Part shown: piece by piece, positions 22,506 through 33,435 of the stretch
Layout: each line of letters opens with the position of its first letter
Position numbering within the stretch: the first letter of the stretch is position 1
From: Xenoacremonium recifei
Lineage: Eukaryota; Ascomycota; Sordariomycetes; Hypocreales; Nectriaceae
Assembly: GCA_012184525.1 (NCBI GenBank)
Contig: WOFQ01000067.1
Coordinates: forward strand, 93,308-157,307
Direction of reading: 5' to 3'
Length of the DNA: 64,000 bases
Translations under genes and position numbers: made by a program
Notes under the pieces: model-generated
What the model was told of the DNA's origin: nothing
Seen by the model: only the letters and a program-made list of their open reading frames with translations
Databases searched by the model: none

Positions 22506-23981
22506 ATGAGTGACCTCTCAGCTCTCCAATCCTCATCTCCCAACATCCCCCCTCCCTCCCGTAAGCTCCCAACAACAATCTTCCACCAAATTGCATACTC
22601 ACCCCGCAGCAGTCAACCCCAACACCACCCTCCCGCCTCTCACATCCATCATCTCCGCCGACGACTTCGCCCACGTCGCCGAGAAGGCCCTCACACCGAA
22701 AGCATGGGCCTTCTACTCCTCCGCGGCGACTGACCTCGTCACGCTGCGCAACAACCGCGAGCTGGTGCGGCGGGTGATGCTCCGGCCGCGCATTCTACGG
22801 GATGTGTCGAATGTGAGTATCGAGAGGGACATTCTTGGGTTGCGGAGTAAGGCGCCGTTCTTTATTTGTCCGATGGCGATGGCGACGTTGGCGCATCCTG
22901 AGGGTGAGCTGGGCTGGAGTCGGGCGGTGGCCAACGAGGGTATCTTCCAGATCGTACGTCTCCCCCTTTTCCTTTTAGACTACTACCTTCATCTGTTAAA
23001 CCACACATCATGAGATTACGTCCTAACAACTTCCAGATCTCCAGCAACGCCTCCTGCACCCTCCCCGCCATCACATCCGCCGCACCCCCCAACCACCCCT
23101 TCTTCCTCCAACTCTACGTCAACACCGACCGCGCCAAAACCACCGCCTTGCTCCGCGCCGCGCGCACCCTCGGGATCAAAGCCGTCTTCGTGACCGTGGA
23201 CGCACCCGTGCCTGGCAAGCGCGAGGCCGACGAGCGGCTGCCGCAGGCGACGGTGCTGACGAGTGCCATGAGTGGCAGCACGTCGAGCAGCGATGCCAAG
23301 GGCGCGGGGCTGGGACGGCTGATGGGCACGTATATCGACAAGAGTCTGTGTTGGGAGGATTTGGCGTGGATTCGTCGGGAGAGTAGTGTGCCGATTGTGT
23401 TGAAGGGCGTGCAGACTGTAGAGGATGTGAGGATGGCGGTGGAAAGGGGGGTGGATGGCGTGATGTTGAGTAACCATGGAGGACGGTCCTTGGACGGGTA
23501 AGTTGTCTTTTGGTAGCGACGGAGACTCGTCTCGTATTGACAGAACGTGTAGGAGCCAAGCTGCTATCCTCGTTCTTCTCGAGGTCCGCAAGCAGTTCCC
23601 CGAGGCTTTCAACCACCTCCAGATCTTCATTGACGGCGGCTTCACTCGTGGTTCCGACATACTCAAGGCACTAGCACTGGGAGCTACTGCTGTCGGTATC
23701 GGGCGCCCATTCCTGTATTCGCTGGTGTACGGCCAGGAGGGCGTTGAGCATTTGTCGCAGAGTACGTGACCAAGAACACCCCAGATTCCCAGATGCTGAC
23801 TCTACTTCCTATAGTCCTGAAGGATGAGCTAGTGGTTTCCATGAGATTGGCTGGCCTCACAAGTCTAGACCAGGTCACCCAAGCCCTCGTAAACACTCTC
23901 GACGTGGACCATTTGGTTCAGTCGGGGGCAGAAAACGGGCCGTCATGTCCGGTATCCCATGCTCGAGCATCAAAGTTGTAA
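22506..23981 (+). CDS. FMN-dependent 2-hydroxyacid oxidase with peroxisomal SKL signal
   Basis: Five exons (22506-22560, 22610-22953, 23037-23497, 23553-23761, 23815-23981) give 411 residues. The TIM-barrel of the glycolate oxidase/L-lactate oxidase/flavocytochrome b2 family is complete: FICPMAMATLAHPEGE, QLYVNTDR, VFVTVDAPVPGKRE, VPIVLKGVQ, LSNHGGRSLDG (catalytic His with the substrate-binding Arg) and FIDGGFTRGSDILKALALGA (FMN phosphate grip). There is no cytochrome b5 domain, so this is not a mitochondrial lactate:cytochrome c reductase. The C-terminus is RASKL, a canonical PTS1, so a peroxisomal oxidase producing hydrogen peroxide from a 2-hydroxyacid is likely. All four introns have consensus ends and compatible phases. 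The exact acid (glycolate, lactate or a sugar acid) is unknown. Confidence 0.9.
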
Positions 23982-24241
23982 AAGCACCAGAATAGAACTC
24001 AAAATTTGAGCCATACTCAAGACTTTAGCTAGACGTTAATACCCTTACAATTAGAAATTGCACTTACAGATAGATCTCGATGCTATGTGCGTCGTTCCAT
24101 GATATCCAAAAAGGCCCAAAAATGACAGGAAATAAATATATTGCGTAGAGTATATTGGTAAGCATGCAACCTAAACATTCTGGTCCATCCCGATACTCGG
24201 TAAAACCTGTCCCCCATTCACCTCCTCCGCCCCTCGTCCTC

Positions 24242-27200
24242 CTAGACCTGGTCATCATCCATAGGGTGCTTGTGAATCCCCAGATTGAACCGTCTCTTCA
24301 CAGCCTTCCACACTTCCAAGAGGATGATGTACACCACCACGCAGCCTGCAACAACGCCCCATTCCCAGTTCAACCCCGATTGCTTAAAAACGCTGGTATT
24401 GACCTTGGGGATATACACAATGGGAAACGTCATCACAAATCCAGCAATAACCGACCAGAACAAAAAGCGGTTATGATAGATCGTCTTGAACACTGACGTG
24501 GGGCCGGACCATCGTTCGTCCATGTTAAACAGACTTCGATGGAAATGCTTCACCTCCCACGCAGTCACCAGTAGTAAAAAGCTCAGTGTAGCGAATGTCG
24601 TCGCTCTGGCTTGGAACACCGGCTGGCATTCCTTGCTCGCGTGTTCGTTGCATCCTGTGGGCAGCCTATAGTAACCTTGTCCAGAGGCAGCATATGTGAC
24701 AATCATAAACGCGCACAGGCACAGCGAGCCCATACATGTACCGTACACAAATTGGTCACGGACCAGATCGATAGTGAAGACGCCTGCACGCAGGCTTCGG
24801 GGCGGCCGGCGCAAGATGTCAGGTGCTGCCTCTTCCAGACCCAGGCCAAGAGCCAGAGGAGAAGATGTAATCAAATTGGCCCAAAGAATTTCCAACGGTG
24901 AAAGGGGAAACACAGGAACGCCATCAACATCCTTGAAAGAAAGACCAATAAGAAGCAGAATGACCTGAGCGAGATTTGAAGTCAAAAGATGCAGAAGAAA
25001 CTGTCACATGTCAGTATCACAATTTACCGTATTGCAGGAATGACATACCTTCTGAATGTTGTCTGACAGTCGGCGCCCCTCCTGGATACCAGTGACGATG
25101 GAGGCAAAGTTGTCGTCGGTGAGGACCATGTCGGCGGCCTCCTTGGCAACGTCGCTGCCACGGTCTCCCATGGCAATCCCGACATCAGCCTGTTTCAGCG
25201 CCGGTGAGTCGTTCACGCCATCGCCCGTCATGATACAAAAGGCCTTGCGACGATGCAGAGCCTCGATCATGCGAACCTTGGTCATGGGGCTGCAACGCGC
25301 TAGCACAAGCGGTAATTCTTTCATCTCGTCGATCGCCGCGTCTGACAAGTGGCCAAAATCAGAGGCCGACATGACGGTAGTCCTCTTCAAGGGCATGTCG
25401 CGCGATAGAATACCAACTTCATACGCAATGGCCGTGGCAGTCTTGATGTGGTCTCCAGTGACCATGTGAACCGTCACACCGGCATTGCGACATTGAGCAA
25501 CTGCAACGGCAGTCTCAGGGCGAGGCGGATCGTATAGACCAGCCAAGCCAAGGAACTCTAGTTCTGTTTCAACTTGAGCTCGGTCATGACAAGCGTCAGG
25601 CTCGTCGTCCATGGACCTGGTTGCCATACAAAGGACGCGAAGCCCCTGAGCCGCTAGCTTCTCAGCCATAGCCAAAATTTCCTTCTTGAACTCCTCGGAT
25701 TCTTTGAGTTTAGGTACAACAACCTCGACTGCTCCTTTGGTAAACACTTGTCGGGTCTTCTCGAGTTCGTTGCCGTATACCACGCTCATAAGTTTGCAAG
25801 ATGAGTCAAAGGGATGTTCGGCGATAAGTACATCGTTCGGAGACTTAGACTGGCCAAACCGCATGGCAAAGACCCTGAGTGCGATCTCGGTTGGTTCCCC
25901 GACAGCATTCCACTCTGCCGTTCCAGATGCGGTAATGACACTGCTAGAGTCAGTCTCCGGTTCTTTCTTTCCATCCGTGACCGTAGAGTTGTTGCAAAGA
26001 ATGACAGTGTTGAGAAACTCGTTGAGGCAACTGCCAGCGAGAGATCCAGACCAGGTCACAGTTCCACTTCCAGGGTCATAAGGATCAGCGGTTCCCTCGA
26101 CAGTCCCTGTGAGATCACCCCGAAGCCAAACCTTCCGGGTGATCATGCGTCCTTGCGTGAGCGTGCCCGTCTTGTCTGAGCAGATGTTGGTCACGCCGCC
26201 GACAGCCTCAAGAGAAGGCATCTGACGGACGATGACATGACCCTTGACCATTGCCTTGGTTGCGACGGCCATTGTGACAGTTAAGACGGCAAGCAGAGAT
26301 TCGGGAATGACAGCGACGCCAACGCAGATGCCGTATAAAAGAACATCGTCGTTGATGTCCCACTTGCTGACGGAGAAGACGGTGACGGCGAGCAGGATGG
26401 CCAAAGCGAAAAGCAGGAGCGCAAACTTGCTGAGGGTTACCTGTAAAGGAGTACCCTCAAGGCCCAAGATGTTTTTCGCAGTTCGATAGAATTTGATAAC
26501 GACTCTTTGTAGAGCGTTTTTGCCCTCATACCGCGTCTTCGATCGCCGGAGTAATTCAGCGATCTGGCCGACTTCTGTATGCATCCCTGTGGAAATGACA
26601 ATTCCTGTTGCTCGTCCTCTGGTGACTGAACTCCCAGAGTACGCCAAGTTGACGCGATCGCCAATAGGCATGGTCGGATCGGTGAAAACAGCATCAGGCT
26701 TCTTGCTAATAGCGATGGATTCACCAGTGAGAAGAGCTTCATCGGTCGAGATATTTATGCCCTGAACGAGGCGCAAATCGGCCGGTACGACATCTCCGGT
26801 TGCGAGAGAAACCAGGTCGCCCTTAACGAGGGTCTCGGCCTTGATGGTCTCGCTATTTCCATCGCGAATGACTTTGCACTTGGGCGTGGACAGGGCGTAG
26901 AGCGACTGAATCGTCTGCTCAGCGCGATAATCCTGGATCAATCTGGAAAACGAGGTTAGCAGGGAGAGAGCAATTTGGGTAAGCAAAAGTGCGCAAGACT
27001 CTGCATGGCCTTGGGTCAAGGGATTTTTGATCAATGATCCAAAGTTTATAGTCACTGTCGAGTTGACGAGAGACTTGCAGGCTTGCATAGCTGTAGGCAA
27101 CACAACCACAGCATGACACATACCCGACGACGATGTTGAGGACAATGACAGCGACGACGACTCCGCCCTCGGTGTAGTCATGGATAGCAAAGGACAGACA

Positions 27201-27563
27201 GGTCACGGCGATGAGGACGGCGGTCAATGCATTGGCAATCTGCTGGAGGAATATCTGCCAGAGCGAGACGCCCTTGGCTCCTTGGATGGCATTGGGGCCG
27301 TCCCGAGCCAGGCGGGCGGCCGCTTCGTCACTGCTCAAGCCATGGTCGGCATCGGACTTCAAGTCTTGGGCGACTTGAAGGGCCGAGAGGGTGTGCGGAA
27401 AGAAGTCGGATGGCTTCTCAGAGCGGGGAGAGCTACTCGGACGACCTATGTCTGGTGGTTCCGCTATAGGAGGCTGGTCGTCCTGGCCTGCGACGGTCGA
27501 CGAGTCCGACGAGGAGCTGGCGTGTTCTGCACCATTCGTTCGTAAACCTTCGGCTTCTCCCAT
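24242..27563 (-). CDS. ENA-type P-type cation ATPase (type IID)
   Basis: Three exons (27563-27124, 26942-25049, 25000-24242) give 1030 residues, the normal size for fungal ENA pumps, which export Na+ or K+ across the plasma membrane at high salt or pH. The order is a cation-ATPase N-domain (about 50-120), first membrane pair (ANALTAVLIAVTCLSF), actuator motif TGES at 219-222, PESLL in M4, phosphorylation motif CSDKTGT with Asp 403, hinge TGDGVNDSPALKQADVG, and a C-terminal membrane domain with FPLSPLEILWANLITSSPLA and EEAAPDILRRPPR, which separates ENA from SERCA and H+-ATPases. The first intron is 181 bases, long for this locus; its phase 2 join (G-L-I-Q-D-Y-R-A-E) matches the family. The second is 48 bases with GTATGT...GACAG. 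Confidence 0.9.
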
Positions 27564-29698
27564 CGAAATGGGCGGGTTCGGCGGGCAAGGAGGGCTTGCT
27601 GGACGAGGCGAGAGAGAGCTGGCGATGGGATAGGAAGGAGATGAAGAGAGCCAGAAAGAGGATACTTTGGGTACCTATGCTAAAGGACAACCAGAGATGG
27701 ACGCAGGTCTTTCGACGGTGTAAGAGAATAGAACAATGCACGATGCAAAGAAAGGCACGAGACCTGGGGAAGAAGAAGAGAAGAAGGGAAAGGGGGGGAG
27801 GCGATACTTGGAGCTTCCCTTTATTCAGAAACGGCAGGCACGGTACCTCCCGCCTGCCTCCCCTCCATCAGCTCACGCGTCCAGATCCGTTGCAATTCCA
27901 CCAGATAAGACGAGGAAGCAGCGATTCAAACGGCTGGGTGCTTTCCTTCCCGGGTCCAAGCCATGTGGGCAATGCGGCAACGACCCGTCATTGTCCATTC
28001 ACAGGCAGGCGCGAGACTCACCGGGGAAAGCTTACAAACAGGAGAGTTACCGGTTTCGATTGCAACAGCCACACCCCTCCGCAGTTGCCGACAAAGAGCG
28101 TCGAGAACCAGGCAAACGACAGCGCAACATCATGATGAGTCGCGCTTGCCCTCGTCGATATTGGGTTTGGGCTGTGCGGGGTGGGGGGATACGTACAGGC
28201 TTGGCGCGGGTGGGCCAATGAGGGGCCGGCTCACCGAGGAGGGGTCACGGGGTCACGCGGGGGCGTGGTGGATGGGCCAGGGCCAGAAGAGGGGAAGAAT
28301 GGTCGACCTTCATCATGGTTCGTAATGTGTGCGTCTTGCGTGTCGACGATGATCGTTTATGCTGAATGCGTCGGATCGCGAGACGAGCGTGCTTGGCAAT
28401 TGGCACGCCAGCCCGGCGAGCGCACTCGCGCAATTGGGGCTGCGGCGGCGCGGATATCTCGGGACTGGGACTGCGACTGGGACTGCGGCGGCTCACTAAC
28501 ACGATGCGATGCGACTGGGATACGCTCAACGTGCGCTCTCGAGCAAATCACACAGAGCCGTGATCGAGCAGCCTGACAGGCGCTAGACCCAATCACTCGC
28601 TGACTTGATCCTGCGGCTGCACAACCGACAATCAGCACCCTCGTCACCTCCACACCCCCTTGACTTGAAGCCGGAACGCCACGCCATATGGTCCGGCGCC
28701 AAGTCGCTTCGCAGCAGGATGCCGGACATTCAGTTCATCACGACGACGTTTGCCCGGCTTGGCTTGGCTGGCTCTCATCCTGGTCTCTCGTGATTTCTCA
28801 GCTTCGCACCAGAAACACTGACGCGTCGTCCAAGACTTCCAAGACCGCTGGCCTCGCCGCTAAGCTTAAGCATATCTCGGCGCTCCGGTTTTCCAGCGGG
28901 CCTCGGGCACGAGGACCAGCAAAGCCACTTCCTCTGTATCATTGAGCTTGCCTCGTGTTGGTCCATCCCATCAATTGCACAAATGCCGTGGTGGAGAAGC
29001 ACGCCATACATACGTAGCTGTCCCGACGCCTCTTTGCATGAGATGAGACACACTATCGAGAGTCCGGCACTGTCTCTCACAAGTGAGGCGGACGGCCGCT
29101 GTAATGATACGACGGATGCCCCGCCCCGTGCAGGGCGCTCCGACCGCCGGCAAGCAGCAGGTCCCGCACCCGGCTCCGGGACGGCTAGGAGAGCAAACAG
29201 GCTCCGGCACCGGCCAACATTACCGCTGCCTGTTTGGATGGACTGATTCCATGCTCTGTGATACGCAAACAATATGGTAAAGTCATAAACGTGGTCTTTC
29301 CAGCGTTTGATGGTGCGTCTCCTGACCCCGATTCATTGCCTCTGTGCTTCAGGAAAGCCCGTACCTTGAGGGCCAGGAGGCCTCTCACATGGGATAGTTG
29401 ACCGAATGGTAAATGATGACACTACGACGGTTTCTTGCCGCAGTGTGTTTGTCGATTTACTTGCACAAGATAGCACAAGCCGTGACGAGCCGGCACTCAT
29501 CGGGAAATACAGGGACTGATCGTCAAGATAAGGCTTGTTCAAACAGTGCAAACAAAGCCTGAGACGCAAGCTCAGCAGCAGCTCATGTTGGCAAGTATCT
29601 GGAGAGGAAGCAACCAAAAAAACCCCCAGTATATCAATACGTAATAGGTAACCAACTCCTATCTCAAACTTCCTGAGCTTCACCACTCCGCCCATCCA
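27564..29698. other. Intergenic, ENA promoter side
   Basis: About 2.1 kb upstream of the ENA gene and downstream of clp1. It is GC-rich and stop-poor in places, so several frames stay open, but none shows a domain, splice logic or start context. Long 5' regions are usual for salt- and pH-regulated ENA genes; I cannot point to defended binding sites. Confidence 0.4.
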
Positions 29699-31263
29699 CT
29701 AACCCAGCAAATTAATGTACGGCTCCGGCCACGTTCCCCAAACAGAGGGCCGATCCCCCAACCGTCCACTCACAGGGGCCAATAGCTTGATCTTCTTCCG
29801 CTCCTCGTCCACCTGCGACACATACACAAAGCCCATGACGCTTGCCGCGCGAATCATCTCCGGCGAATCCTTGGGCGCCGCATGCATGATAGCAAACGTC
29901 CAATGTTGCATCGGCGACGTGGGCTTCTCGCGGGTGGGCACGCCAGCGCCGCCATAAGCCGATTCTACCAAATCGCGACGGTTAGACAAGGAATACGGCT
30001 GGGAGGAGGAGACTCACGGTCTGGGATCTTGTAAATGTCGATCCCGTCGTAGTCAATCTGCTGGATCAAGGGGCTCAGAGTCCGCTTGGTGTCCCCGAAG
30101 AAATATTCCTTAATGATAGCTTCCCGTGAGAGCTGCATAAAGGTATCGTTCCTATCGACTACTCCATCTGATTTATCCATAGAAACGATACTGATCGGGT
30201 CTCCCAGACTCGTCTTCTGGCCCGTAAATTTCTTTTCCAATTCTGAGCTTAGATTGTTTGAGCCAACCACAACAACTATATTCACTGCGTCCTCGCAATT
30301 AGCACACGTCCGTACACACACGAAAGTGGAAGGCGCCCAACCTGAAAACTCATCGATAATGTGCTCAATGTCCTCAATCCCGCTCTGGTTGTTCTCATCC
30401 ACTCCGGCACCATCAATTATCACTCCAGAAGAATAGACTTGATCGTCTTCACTCAACCGAGCACTGACATTGCTCGCCAACTTGCTCATGAGCTCTTTGT
30501 AAAAGTATGGCTCCTCCTCCGGGTTCTCTCGTCCGTAAAAGAAAGCCAGCGGCAACTTCACAGGGACAGTGCTAGGGCCGCTAGTTGGTGTACTCCCCCA
30601 ACCGTCAACAGCCTCAGGATCCATAACCGTGGCGAACACGCTTGTACTGAGCGTCCCTGGCAAGCTAAGCATGCCCTCTTTCGGGTCTGCATTCACCACC
30701 ACCGGCTGCCATCCCATCTTTGTCGCATAGCTCGTAAGCGTCTTGACACAGGTTGTCTTGCCCGACGCCTTCGGGCCCGTAATCAATATCCGCGGTCCCT
30801 CGATTCCGCCCCTACGCGACTCAGCTCGTAGCTGTTCGAGGTATCCGTGTAGCACCAAACACGCATTCGCCGGGTTGGCAGTTGGAGTTGCGTACTCTGC
30901 AACAAACTCGTTATCCAATCGACCGTCGACCTCGATTTCGCATCCGTGCCATGACAGGATCTTCGACTTGACGCCAGTAAAGGTGTAGGTATTGCGCTGG
31001 GCGAGCTCGACGCCGTCCTTCTCTGCAGTGCCGGATAGAATCTTCAAGGTGAGGTTCGAGCCGAAAGGAACTTCGAAGCGCCATTCCCAGGCAGGTCGGA
31101 GGGTGATGACGCGAGTAGACGAGACGGTAGGCTGATAGAGTCGGTTAGCATGGTAGGCGTGGAAGTCGAACAAAGGCAACATTGCAAGATCCTCAATTGA
31201 AGCGGAAAGAGGCGCAGGAAGTCCTACCTGGGAGGGTATCTGACCCAGGCCTGGAATCGACAT
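29699..31263 (-). CDS. clp1: Clp1, mRNA cleavage/polyadenylation factor
   Basis: Three exons (31263-30342, 30284-30018, 29964-29699) give 484 residues. The N-terminal beta domain (TLRPAWEWRFEVPFGSNLTL) is followed by the polynucleotide-kinase-like P-loop GPKASGKT at 163-170, VVNADPKEGMLSLPGT and GVIIDGAGV, then the C-terminal domain. Clp1 is a subunit of cleavage factor IA, bridging Pcf11 and the rest of the pre-mRNA 3'-end machinery in the nucleus; fungal versions bind ATP but generally lack kinase activity. The intron at 30341-30285 is 57 bases with no stop in frame, so it can be mistaken for coding. Removing it restores the conserved IIDEFSVNIVVVVGS. The last intron has GTGAGT...TGGTAG. 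Confidence 0.92.
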
Positions 31264-32097
31264 CGCCGCTACATCGATTTTCGGGCCTCCTTCAAGACTC
31301 GATCCAACGACGCGGTCGCAGAGAAAGTCTTCAATGGTGAAGTTGGAGTTGAAGCGATCGAGCGTGGGGCCGATGGAAGCTTTCCAGAACCAAGTTGGGG
31401 GAAGACGCTTACCCCACGTGACATAATAATTCGATCAGTCTCAGAGGCTTCATTGGCTGCTCTTTTTTGTCGTCTAGTTGGAGTTCAACACGAAGACGAG
31501 AGCTAGCGGGATGGGATGTTCGATCTCGCCGACTCAAGTTAACAAGATAGACCGTATTTGAAGGGTATCAATTACTTGACTTCATACTACAAGTACTGCA
31601 TCGTTTCCATAACACAGATATCCTTGAGGACAATGACCTACTTCGAGCAATATAATGCGATGCTGTCCTGATGGGTACCAGTGCTGTGAGACAAGAAACA
31701 GAGTAATCTTTATGACAGAAATGTCAATTGTGTATTCGTAAGATGATGGAGATACTCTATACCCTCCCCCGGTCTCCAGATATGATAAGTACCTGTGTAT
31801 GCAACCCAAAGCCCTAATTCAAACACCCAACACCAAACACCATCCTGTTGAAGCCCAACAGGATTAGATCAATCCCAAGTCATCATCATCGACACACATG
31901 ATGTGTCTCATGTCTCCGCCGAGGAGAGTCTTTTTCTACACCCGCGTTCCGCCAATCCGCATGCACTGGGTATCGCTTTTGCTCCTTTGGTCCCCATTCG
32001 GTATATCGGCAATGCTCCGTACGTTCGTAAGATCGATTCGATGCGCCATGTCCTCGAACTCCGGTGTGTATTTTCCGTTTCCCTTTTTGTTGGTTGT
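31264..32097. other. Spacer between clp1 and the multikinase gene
   Basis: It holds the clp1 promoter and the 3' flank of the next minus-strand gene. No supported gene is seen. Confidence 0.4.
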
Positions 32098-33435
32098 CTA
32101 ATCGGCCATCTCCTCAAAGATGCGCTGCAGACTCCGGACTCCCTTTAACAAGTTCTCGTCAGGGCCTTGGCCAGGTGTCCAGGCCGCGTGCGCAAAGTCT
32201 ATCAGCTTCAGGCTGTAGATCTGGGGCAGCGACGACTCCAGCTCAGAGTCAATATCTTCCTCGTCATCGTCGTCGTCCAGAGCAATACCACTGTCGACGC
32301 GCTTAGTCGTTCGAGCAGCTTGGCCGATGCCAGCCTCCTCATCAATGAGCGCATTGTTCTCCTCGATGGCATCTCGTAGCGCCTTGCCATCGCCCTCGAA
32401 TATGAAAAGCAATGATGAGGAGTACATGCGGGTCTCGTGCCTCGACATAACCTCTTCGACCCGCGCAAGGTCGCGCACAAATGCCGAGCAGACGGCTTTA
32501 CCAAGGTCTTCGTCAATCCCTGCCGTCTTGTTGAAGATGAATTTCCGGAACTCGTCCACCACATTTTCATTCGTGACTTGGGTCCTGCCGTAGTCCTTGT
32601 CGTAAATCTTGTATTCGTCGTCTTCCAGTTCAGTCTTGTCCTCCGACCCGCGGAAGACTCTCATCCCAGCTATCCTGAATCCAAGTCTCCCATGTGTCGT
32701 CTCCGCGGAAATCTTGTCGAACCTCTGTTTCTTTTGGAGAGGAGCGTCGTCGGCCCACAACCGCACGCCAAGTTTGACATCGAGAATGTTTGGTTTGCTG
32801 AAGCCATATGACGCGTTCTCGAGCACTACCGCCTTGTCGGTCTTGATCTTGTTATCCTTACTAGGGATCCAAGATACATCGTCCTTTGGCGGTTCAGGAT
32901 CCTCCGCAGCGAGTGCGACCTGCTCCTTCACAGTAGCCACAATCTGTTCCCGGGCGGTCTGGACATCGCCTGACTGCGAAATGATTCCGGCAACCGACTC
33001 ATCTATGTCGCCCTTGGAGGGATCAGTGAGCAGGAGCGAACCCATGAACAAGGGCATCAGCTCGGCGAATTCGGGATGTCTTCGGCTGGCGGATTGGTAG
33101 AAGTCGATCTCGGATTGAGTACAAGGCTTGATGAAGAGCTCGCCGCTAGGTGTGCACATTGTGCCAGCACTGAGAGAGTACGCTTGTTAGCATCCTGCGC
33201 GCGTGCAATACAATCGCCCAAGTGTCGTATGTAGAGGAGACTTAAAGTGAAGACGCGACCGGAGAACTTACTGGCCAGCAACAGCGTGCTTGTACTCGCA
33301 CAGCTGGTCGCGCCGGGGCATTTCTTTGCCGCCCATCTTCGGTTGAGGAGAGTTCGCGTGGTCTTGCGGCGGCGTCGCAACAGTGAACGGAGTTGTCGGA
33401 GGAGGAAAGCAAGAGGCGGAGTGCGTCGTCAACAT
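32098..33435 (-). CDS. Inositol polyphosphate multikinase (Ipk2/Arg82 type)
   Basis: Two exons (33435-33272 and 33169-32098) give about 411 residues. The IPK family motif PxxxDxKxG is PNILDVKLG at 181-189. It is followed by the substrate-loop region, YSSSLLFIFEGD (the SSLL motif) and the catalytic metal site LKLIDFAHAAW near the C-terminus. The enzyme phosphorylates Ins(1,4,5)P3 to InsP5 precursors; in yeast the orthologue also scaffolds arginine-responsive transcription in the nucleus. The join KHAVAGHAGTM across a 102-base intron (GTAAGT...TCTCAG) recreates the conserved VAGH start of the fold. A long acidic stretch (DDDDDEEDID) sits before the last motif. The start could instead be ATG 33336. 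Confidence 0.88.

Noticed and set aside
27596..28325. Overlapping plus-strand open frames upstream of the ENA gene
   Set aside because: GC-rich DNA with few stops; mutually overlapping frames, with no domain and no start context.
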